Positions 1-4,795 of a DNA stretch of 7,907 nucleotides are shown here, piece after piece; the stretch's first letter is position 1; the number at the start of each line of letters is the position of its first letter. The notes under the pieces were generated by a model that did not search any database, was not told the DNA's origin, and saw nothing but the letters and a program-made list of their open reading frames with translations. This DNA is from Elusimicrobiota bacterium (GTDB lineage: Bacteria > Elusimicrobiota > Elusimicrobia > UBA1565 > JACRDR01), in contig JACQPI010000159.1 in NCBI GenBank assembly GCA_016207585.1, forward strand, positions 1-7,907, written 5' to 3'. Made by a program: the position numbers and the translations under genes.

Positions 1-701
1 GAAGAGCGCAGCGTCTCATCCAGGAGCGCGAGCGCCTCCTCGTTGGATTTCAGGCGGGGCGCGAACCCCCCCTCGTCTCCGACCGCGGTCGAAAGCTTGC
101 GTTTTTGCAGCAGGCGCTTGAGGGTCTGGTATGCCTGCGCGCCGAACCGGATCGCCTCCGCGAAAGAAGCGGCCCCGATGGGCACGATCATGAACTCCTG
201 GATATCCAGCCCGCTGTCGGCGTGGCGGCCGCCGTTGAGGACGTTGAGCATCGGCGCCGGGAGAACGTATTCCCGATCGGAAACGCCGTAGGTCCTCCGA
301 AGATGCTCATAGAGAGGAACGTCGGCCGCCCGGGCCGCGGCACGCGAGATCGCCATCGAGGCGCCCAAGAGCGCGTTCGCTCCCAGACGCCCTTTATTCG
401 GAGTCCCGTCCAAACGAATCATCGCCTCGTCGATCGCGGACTGGTCCGAGACCTCGCGGCCCGCCAGCTCGGGGCCCAGGACCTCCGCCACGTTGCGAAC
501 CGCGGCGAGAACGCCCTTCCCGAAGAACCGTTTGGGATCGCCGTCCCGCAGCTCGATCGCCTCATGCTCGCCGGTGGAAGCCCCGCTGGGAACGATGGCT
601 CGGCCGCGGTGGCCGGAATCGAGGAGGGCCTCGGCCTCGACGGTCGGGACGCCGCGGGAATCCAGAACTTCCCGAGCCCGCAGCGCCTTGAGCCTAGGCA
701 C
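1..701 (-). CDS. eno: Enolase (phosphopyruvate hydratase), N-terminal 233 residues; 3' end outside window
   Basis: Enolase interconverts 2-phosphoglycerate and phosphoenolpyruvate in glycolysis, in the cytoplasm with Mg2+. The visible protein matches the family from residue 1: DSRG-PTVE at 14-22, the substrate loop SGAST at 39-43, ELRDGD at 50-55, the GGRHAD segment with His160, IQEFM with the metal/catalytic-region Glu169, and GDEGGFAP with the catalytic Glu210 (E. coli numbering about one lower). The usual length is about 430 aa, so the second half, including the catalytic lysines, lies beyond the left edge. The residue after DSRG is Val where Asn is common. The start is GTG at 701-699: an in-frame TGA sits at 716-714, and a Shine-Dalgarno-like GAAGGG (715-710) lies 8 nt upstream, inside the preceding gene. 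The gene overlaps the end of the mutase by 8 bp, so it is probably co-transcribed and translationally coupled. The product call is firm. Confidence 0.96.
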   Translation of the reverse strand, partial: MPRLKALRAREVLDSRGVPTVEAEALLDSGHRGRAIVPSGASTGEHEAIELRDGDPKRFFGKGVLAAVRNVAEVLGPELAGREVSDQSAIDEAMIRLDGTPNKGRLGANALLGASMAISRAAARAADVPLYEHLRRTYGVSDREYVLPAPMLNVLNGGRHADSGLDIQEFMIVPIGAASFAEAIRFGAQAYQTLKRLLQKRKLSTAVGDEGGFAPRLKSNEEALALLDETLRS

Positions 702-2175
702 GATTTCTGCCCTTCAGTATCGCCTCGCCCGCCTTGACGAGCTGGTCCATCTTCTGCGCGGAGGTGGCTTCGGTATAGAGACGCACGACGGGCTCGGTGC
801 CGGAGGGGCGAAGCCCGAGCCAGCTCCCGTCCTTCAGGATGAACTTAAAGCCGTCCGTTTGGTCGATGCGCCAGACCGAGGCTCCCGCCAAGCTCAAGGG
901 GGGCTTGAGTTCCAGTTGCTCCTGCAGGGCCAGGACCCGCCTTGGGCTGTCTAAGTGAAAATTCAGGCGCTGGGAATAGAAAGCCCCCAGCTTTTTGCGG
1001 AGCTGCTCCCGAATTTTCGCCAAGGGTTTGCGGTCATAGGCCGCGAGCTCGACCATCAGCAGGCACGCCAGGATGCCGTCTTTCTCGGGGACATGACCTC
1101 GAATCGAAAGTCCGCCGGACTCTTCCCCGCCGAAAAGGAATTGCCCGCCGCGCAGCAGTTCGCCGATATATTTGAATCCGACCGGGGTTTCTCGGATTTC
1201 CAAGCCGTGGGATTTGGCGACGGCGTCCACGAAATGAGAAGTCATCAGGCTGCGCGCGACCTTCCCGCGCAGGCCGCGGTTGCGGGCCAGATGGTCGAGG
1301 GTGAGCGCGATCACGTCGTTGGCGGGGATCCAAATTCCCCCGGCGTCGAGAATGCCGAAGCGATCCGCGTCCCCGTCGCACGCAAGCCCCAGCGCCAAGC
1401 CCTTTTTCTTCATCAAGGCGGCCAGCTCGACCAGCCGCTCGGGAGTCGGCTCCGTGGAGGCCCCGCCAAAGAGAACGTCGCGCTCCTCGTGCAGGGCGTG
1501 GACCTCGGCGCCCAGGCTTTCCAGCAACGGCCGCAGATATCTCCTGGCCGCGCCGTGCATCACGTCCACCCCCACTTTCAAGCGGGCGGATCGGATCCGT
1601 TTTCCATCCAGCAAGGATGCCAGCTGCTTGAAATACGCGGTCCTGAAGTCCTCCCGCTTTATCCAGCCTTCCCGCTCGGCGCGATCGGCGTGCATCACGG
1701 GCACGGATACGTTGCCGAGCAGGGCGACCCGCCGCTCGATGTCGTCGGTGACGGCCGGAGTCGCCGGCCCCGCCCAGTAGGGGGTCCATTTGTAGCCGTT
1801 GTAACGGGCCGGATTGTGGCTGGCGGTAATGACCGCGCCGCCGACCGCCTTATGCTGCAGGATGGCCCATGCGACCGCCGGGGTCGGCACGTCCGAATCG
1901 GAGAATACCACGCGAATTCCATCGGCGGCGAAGACCTCGGCCGCTTCGCGCGCGAATTCCTCGCCGGCGAAGCGCGGATCGTAGCCCAAGACGACGATCG
2001 GAGGCCCCGGAGGCACCGTCTTGGCCGATTCCCGATAGTCCGCGCTGTGGACGCCGAATTCCGGGTGTTCCTTGACGTGCCCCGCGATCGCATGGCTGAG
2101 CCTGCGGACGTTGAGGAACGTGAAATCCTCCGCGAAAACGGCTCTCCAACCCGAAGTGCCGAATTTGATATTCAT
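694..2175 (-). CDS. Alpha-D-phosphohexomutase (phosphoglucomutase/phosphomannomutase family), 493 aa
   Basis: This cytosolic enzyme moves phosphate between C6 and C1 of a hexose, supplying sugar-1-phosphates for nucleotide-sugar synthesis or glycogen. All four family signatures are visible: N-terminal FGTSGWR (5-11); the phosphoserine loop TASHNP (117-122) with catalytic Ser119; the Mg2+ loop DGDADR (267-272) with Asp267, Asp269 and Asp271; and the sugar-specificity loop GEESGG (350-355). The C-terminal phosphate-binding RPSGTEP is at 456-462. The length is normal for the family, with no break. The start ATG (2175) gives the MNIKFGTSGWR beginning typical of homologues, but no clear Shine-Dalgarno precedes it; the leader is AU-rich and short. 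The stop is TAG. The gene is first in an operon with enolase and divergent from the oxidoreductase at 2267. Whether glucose, mannose or glucosamine phosphate is preferred cannot be read from the sequence; the GEESGG loop is compatible with glucose/mannose enzymes. Confidence 0.93.
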   Translation of the reverse strand: MNIKFGTSGWRAVFAEDFTFLNVRRLSHAIAGHVKEHPEFGVHSADYRESAKTVPPGPPIVVLGYDPRFAGEEFAREAAEVFAADGIRVVFSDSDVPTPAVAWAILQHKAVGGAVITASHNPARYNGYKWTPYWAGPATPAVTDDIERRVALLGNVSVPVMHADRAEREGWIKREDFRTAYFKQLASLLDGKRIRSARLKVGVDVMHGAARRYLRPLLESLGAEVHALHEERDVLFGGASTEPTPERLVELAALMKKKGLALGLACDGDADRFGILDAGGIWIPANDVIALTLDHLARNRGLRGKVARSLMTSHFVDAVAKSHGLEIRETPVGFKYIGELLRGGQFLFGGEESGGLSIRGHVPEKDGILACLLMVELAAYDRKPLAKIREQLRKKLGAFYSQRLNFHLDSPRRVLALQEQLELKPPLSLAGASVWRIDQTDGFKFILKDGSWLGLRPSGTEPVVRLYTEATSAQKMDQLVKAGEAILKGRNRA

Positions 2176-2266
2176 ATATAAACGCTATTTAGGCGGCTGA
2201 ATATACCATAATCACAGGGGCCGCGCAACTCGACAAAACAGGACAAATTGAATAGGATACAGGCCC
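2176..2266. other. Divergent intergenic region between mutase and oxidoreductase
   Basis: This 91-bp region is AT-rich near the mutase start and must carry promoters in both directions. On the plus strand, CATAAT at 2207-2212 is a possible -10 for the oxidoreductase but has no good -35. A Shine-Dalgarno-like AGGA (2254-2257) lies 9 nt before the plus-strand ATG. No strong inverted repeat or operator was noticed. Confidence 0.6.
2200..2228 (-). promoter_or_regulatory. Candidate sigma70-type promoter of the mutase-enolase operon
   Basis: On the minus strand, a -10-like TATATT (2205-2200, 5 of 6 consensus) lies 17 nt after a weak -35-like TTGCGC (2228-2223). A start about 7 nt further on would give a leader of only some 20 nt before the ATG at 2175. 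This is a pattern match only; the -35 is poor. Confidence 0.4.
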
Positions 2267-3277
2267 ATGCGGGACAAAATCGGCGTGGCCATCGTTGGAT
2301 ACGGCTACTGGGGCCCCAACCTGCTTCGCAACTTCTCGGAAAACCGCAGTTGCCGAGTCGTGCTCGTGTGCGACAGACGCCCGCAGAGGCTCTCCGCGGC
2401 GCAAGCGCGTCATCCCGGTCTCCCGATGACCGTCCAATTTGATGAAATTCTCCAGAACCCGGCGGTTGACGCGGTCGCCCTGGCCACTCCCGTCTCGACT
2501 CATTTCCTCCTGGGCAAGCGGGTCCTCGAGTCCGGACGCCATGTCCTCATCGAAAAGCCCATGGCGATGTCGCCGGCCCAGGCGCAGACGCTGCTTTCCC
2601 TCTCCCTACGCAAACGAAAGACCCTGCTGCCGGGGCATACCTTCCTTTACAGCCCCCCCGTCCGCAGGGTTTCCAAATTCATCCGGGGCGGGACCCTGGG
2701 CCGGGTGTACACCATGGACTTTTCCCGCGTCAACCTGGGCCTATTCCAGCCGGACGTCAACGTCCTATGGGACTTGGCATCCCATGACGTCGCCATCGCG
2801 CTGTCCTGGTTGGGGCGGTTGCCGAGCTCGGTGCGGGCGCAGGCGCGCACGTTCGTGCGGAAAGGAATCGAGGAGGTCGGACACATTTGGATGGATTTCC
2901 CGAACCGGGTCTGGGTCCACATCCACTCCAGCTGGCTCGCTCCCGTGAAACTCCGCCGCGTATCGGTCGTGGGATCCAAGAAGATGCTGGTCTATGACGA
3001 CACGGAAAGCGTCGAGAAGGTCAAGATTTACAACGAGGGAGTCTTGAAGAATCCGAAAAGCTTCGGGGAATTCCAGCTGACCTACCGGACCGGGGACATC
3101 CTGAGCCCCAAGATCGACGCCTCGGAGCCGCTCTCCCTGGAGGTCGCCGACTTCCTGGACTGCGTTCGAACCGGCCGGAAGCCGCGCTGCAGCGCCGAGT
3201 TCGGGCTCCGGGTGGTGCGGGTGCTCGATGCGGCGCAACGCTCGATGCGCAAGGGCGGCGCGCCGGTCAAGCTCTGA
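2267..3277 (+). CDS. Gfo/Idh/MocA-family NAD(P)-dependent oxidoreductase, 336 aa
   Basis: Members of this family oxidise or reduce sugars, inositols or nucleotide sugars with NAD(P). An N-terminal Rossmann fold is visible: VAIVGYGYWGPN (7-18) carries the GxGxxG-type turn, and a basic Asp36-Arg37-Arg38 follows the second strand. The EKP motif is at 96-98 (Lys97 is the usual catalytic lysine), and a conserved HD pair (His173-Asp174) lies in WDLASHD. The C-terminal half has the sheet and final helix expected (EVADFLDCVRTGR near 292-304). Length is normal. GYGYWGPNLLRN is common in the subgroup found in surface-polysaccharide loci, such as UDP-GlcNAc/UDP-GlcNAcA 3-dehydrogenase-like proteins, but the substrate is inferred from family only. 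The ATG at 2267 has an AGGA 9 nt upstream. The 3' end overlaps the opposing glycosyltransferase gene by 11 bp. Confidence 0.9.
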   Translation: MRDKIGVAIVGYGYWGPNLLRNFSENRSCRVVLVCDRRPQRLSAAQARHPGLPMTVQFDEILQNPAVDAVALATPVSTHFLLGKRVLESGRHVLIEKPMAMSPAQAQTLLSLSLRKRKTLLPGHTFLYSPPVRRVSKFIRGGTLGRVYTMDFSRVNLGLFQPDVNVLWDLASHDVAIALSWLGRLPSSVRAQARTFVRKGIEEVGHIWMDFPNRVWVHIHSSWLAPVKLRRVSVVGSKKMLVYDDTESVEKVKIYNEGVLKNPKSFGEFQLTYRTGDILSPKIDASEPLSLEVADFLDCVRTGRKPRCSAEFGLRVVRVLDAAQRSMRKGGAPVKL

Positions 3278-3962
3278 GGAGCCCCAGGTTGAACTTCAAG
3301 AACTCCAGCGCCGTGGCGAGCATGACGCGAAAACCCGCGCCCCGGGAGACTCCCCCGCGCCGGGACTCGTGGCGTATCGGCACGTCGATGAATTCCAAAC
3401 CGCGCTCCAAGGCCCGTTTCAAAAACTCCGCATGGATAAACGAGCTCCGAGACGCCAACCGAAGCCCCTCCAGGCGGCTTTTGCGAAACAGAACCACCGA
3501 GTCGACGTCGCGCACGCGCCGGCCGAACGAAAGGCTGATCAACGCGTTGTAGATCCGCGTGTAGAGCCGCCGAACATGCGAATCCCGGCGATCCCGGCGC
3601 CAACCGTAGACCATGTCGTAACGATCCGTGTAGGACAAGAGCCGATGGATTTCCTCGGGCGGGATCTGGCCGTCCCCGGGGACGAAAAAGACCCATTCGC
3701 TTCGCGGCAGCGTGAACACCTCGCGCACGCTCTCGCAAATTCCCAGGTTTTTCTCATGCCGCACGACGCGCAGTCGGGGGCATCGGCTCCCGAATTCCTC
3801 CAAGATACGCGCGGTCCCATCTTGAGAGCCGTCGTCGACGACGAGCAGTTCCCAGTTTCCGGACGCCTCGGCGGCCGAGCGCGCGCTGCGCGCCAGGACG
3901 TCCCCCAGAGCGGCTTCTTCGTTATAGGCGGGGATCGAGATGCAAAGAGAGTCCAGCCTCAT
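3267..3962 (-). CDS. Family-2 glycosyltransferase (GT-A fold, dolichol-phosphate-mannose-synthase-like), 231 aa
   Basis: A GT-A fold transferase expected to move a sugar from a nucleotide-sugar to a lipid-phosphate or glycan acceptor at the cytoplasmic side of the membrane. Visible motifs are the N-terminal PAYNEE (11-16), VVDDGSQDGT (41-50) and an acidic VPGDGQIPPEE segment (94-104), where GDGQ (96-99) sits in the place of the metal-binding DxD. A basic YGWRRDRRD stretch (119-127) and DVDSVVLFR (152-160) match the conserved back half of this group. It has no transmembrane helix, and its length equals the catalytic domain alone, so it resembles soluble DPM1-type enzymes. The ATG (3962) lies inside the stop of the cyclic-nucleotide-binding gene (ATGA overlap), implying translational coupling. 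Its TGA end overlaps the convergent oxidoreductase. Donor and acceptor are unknown. Confidence 0.88.
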   Translation of the reverse strand: MRLDSLCISIPAYNEEAALGDVLARSARSAAEASGNWELLVVDDGSQDGTARILEEFGSRCPRLRVVRHEKNLGICESVREVFTLPRSEWVFFVPGDGQIPPEEIHRLLSYTDRYDMVYGWRRDRRDSHVRRLYTRIYNALISLSFGRRVRDVDSVVLFRKSRLEGLRLASRSSFIHAEFLKRALERGLEFIDVPIRHESRRGGVSRGAGFRVMLATALEFLKFNLGLLRA

Positions 3963-4417
3963 GCCCCGTGGGCCGAGGCGAATTTTCGTCGGGCGGCGAT
4001 GCGGTCCATCTCGGCCGCGAAAGCCGGCGTTTGCTTGCAGAGATATTCGAAATCGGTCGTCAGGAGCGCGAAGAGTTTCGCCGGTTCGATCGCCGCGACC
4101 GTCGCGTTGCGCGGCTGCTTGGAGAGCAGCGCCATCTCCCCGAAGAAGTTCCCCGGGCCCATCGTCGATACCGGCCGGGAAAACGAGAAAAAGCTTTTTT
4201 TGATCTTGACCTGCACCGCGCCCTCGTAGACGATGTACAAGGCGTCCCCCGGGTCGCCCTGCTTGAACACCGTCTCGTCCTTGTCGTAGGCGTGGAGCAA
4301 AATATAGGGCAGAACCAAGTCCAGCTGCCCGACCGTGAAGGAGGCGAAGAGGTCCGCCTTCTGGAGCATGCGCGCCAGGACCCCGTAATCCTTGTCGTTC
4401 ATCGCCAGCTTGCGCAT
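3959..4417 (-). CDS. Stand-alone cyclic-nucleotide-binding-domain protein (CRP-like effector domain without DNA-binding domain), 152 aa
   Basis: The protein is essentially one cNMP-binding beta-barrel. Residues 14-28 resemble the usual lead-in helix (LARMLQKADLFASFT). The barrel follows with VFKQGDPGDALYIVYEGAVQV (50-70), and the phosphate-binding cassette is FGEMALLSKQPRNATV (92-107), with Glu94 and Arg103 placed to bind the ribose and cyclic phosphate. No helix-turn-helix, channel or kinase domain follows, so it probably acts by protein contact. cAMP, cGMP or another ligand cannot be told apart; the residue after Arg103 is Asn rather than the Ser/Thr of many cAMP binders. I chose ATG at 4417 because a strong GGAGGG lies about 6 nt upstream; an ATG at 4450 would add 11 poorly matching residues, and ATG 4402 is another option. 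The gene overlaps the downstream glycosyltransferase by 4 bp. Confidence 0.87.
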   Translation of the reverse strand: MRKLAMNDKDYGVLARMLQKADLFASFTVGQLDLVLPYILLHAYDKDETVFKQGDPGDALYIVYEGAVQVKIKKSFFSFSRPVSTMGPGNFFGEMALLSKQPRNATVAAIEPAKLFALLTTDFEYLCKQTPAFAAEMDRIAARRKFASAHGA

Positions 4418-4450
4418 AGAAGCCCTCCGGGCCCCCAACCCCGCCCTCAA

Positions 4451-4483
4451 CGAAACACCAATGGATATTTCTCCGGTGTTTCG
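4451..4483 (-). repeat. Perfect 9-bp inverted repeat upstream of the cyclic-nucleotide-binding gene
   Basis: CGAAACACC (4451-4459) and its exact complement GGTGTTTCG (4475-4483) flank a 15-nt AT-rich spacer. It sits 34 nt upstream of the chosen ATG, so it could be a protein operator or a leader hairpin in the mRNA. There is no T-run after it, so it is not a terminator. Confidence 0.6.
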
Positions 4484-4500
4484 ATCAGTTCTTGCAATTC

Positions 4501-4528
4501 AGTTTATCATTTTCGTGACAAACTCCAA
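4501..4528 (-). promoter_or_regulatory. Candidate extended -10 promoter for the CNBD-glycosyltransferase operon
   Basis: On the minus strand, TAAACT (4506-4501, 4 of 6 consensus) is preceded by TGA, giving a TGn extended -10. A weak TTGGAG (4528-4523) lies 16 nt upstream. The predicted leader of about 75 nt would contain the 9-bp inverted repeat at 4451-4483. Pattern match only. Confidence 0.3.
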
Positions 4529-4536
4529 AAAACTGA

Positions 4537-4578
4537 GTCCGGGGGTGTCAACCTCAAGTAGAAATGTCTGTCCGGGGG
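4537..4578. repeat. 9-bp direct repeat GTCCGGGGG flanking a TGTC...TGTC segment
   Basis: GTCCGGGGG occurs at 4537-4545 and again at 4570-4578. Between them, 4546-4568 begins and ends with TGTC. The arrangement looks like the outer end of an insertion sequence or a small decayed element, but no transposase is present in the window, so origin is uncertain. Confidence 0.35.
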
Positions 4579-4592
4579 CGCCTCCCGTGGAC
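4570..4592 (+). repeat. GC-rich imperfect stem-loop followed by a short T-run on the plus strand
   Basis: GTCC (4570-4573) pairs with GGAC (4589-4592), and GGGGG (4574-4578) pairs with CTCCC (4582-4586) through one G-U, leaving a 3-nt loop and a 2-nt bulge. On the plus strand it is followed by TGATTTTC, so it could act as a weak terminator for antisense transcription. No plus-strand gene ends here. Confidence 0.35.
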
Positions 4593-4595
4593 TGA

Positions 4596-4629
4596 TTTTC
4601 TAATGTTGAAATACTTTGATGTTAGAAAA
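4596..4629 (+). repeat. AT-rich hairpin with wobble pairs, best formed in plus-strand RNA
   Basis: TTTTCTAA (4596-4603) is exactly complementary to TTAGAAAA (4622-4629). The pairing continues inward for 7 more positions if G-U pairs are allowed (4604-4610 with 4615-4621), leaving the tetraloop 4611-4614. All four imperfect pairs are G-U in plus-strand RNA and would be A-C mismatches in the minus-strand transcript. Confidence 0.45.
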
Positions 4630-4733
4630 AACGTGTCCCGAGGTATGCCTTGCCGCGCGCGAGAACAACCCATGTAGCGTGATTGCAAGAGTGCTAGGAT
4701 TTTCGCCGCACTCAATGGCAGGTACCCGCAAAT

Positions 4734-4765
4734 GAACTGCGGCACCTATGCAGATGCCGCAGTTC
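4734..4765 (-). terminator. Strong hairpin downstream of the secreted-protein gene, probable terminator or mRNA 3'-end structure
   Basis: GAACTGCGGCA (4734-4744) and TGCCGCAGTTC (4755-4765) form a perfect 11-bp stem with a 10-nt loop, starting 31 nt beyond the stop codon at 4798-4796. In the minus direction it is followed only by ATTTGC, so the U-tract is weak. It may terminate poorly or protect the 3' end from nucleases. Confidence 0.6.
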
Positions 4766-4795
4766 CCTGAACTTCCGATACCGGCCGATCGATTC

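Larger units (their letters stand above)
4418..4795. other. 378-bp intergenic region with several inverted repeats and no convincing gene
   Basis: No open frame here has a ribosome-binding site or recognisable protein. Composition changes from the GC-rich surroundings to AT-rich between about 4440 and 4640. It holds a terminator-like hairpin (4734-4765), an AT-rich wobble-paired stem (4596-4629), a GC-rich imperfect stem (4570-4592), direct repeats (4537-4545 and 4570-4578), a 7-bp inverted repeat TCAGTTT/AAACTGA (4499-4505/4530-4536), a 9-bp inverted repeat (4451-4483) and a candidate promoter (4501-4528). A perfect -35-like TTGACA on the minus strand (4551-4546) has no matching -10. Confidence 0.7.

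Noticed and set aside
955..2181. Long plus-strand open frame of 408 codons opposite the phosphohexomutase
   Set aside because: It lies wholly antisense to a clear enzyme gene, its translation has no recognisable motif, and long antisense frames are expected in GC-rich DNA.
3228..4229. Plus-strand open frame of 333 codons opposite the glycosyltransferase and CNBD genes
   Set aside because: It crosses two well-supported genes on the other strand and shows no protein-family features.
4546..4551. Perfect TTGACA -35 box on the minus strand
   Set aside because: No acceptable -10 element lies 16-19 nt downstream, so it is not listed as a promoter by itself.
4554..4745. Short minus-strand open frame in the intergenic region
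   Set aside because: No Shine-Dalgarno, no recognisable protein, and it spans the hairpins there; chance frame is more likely.
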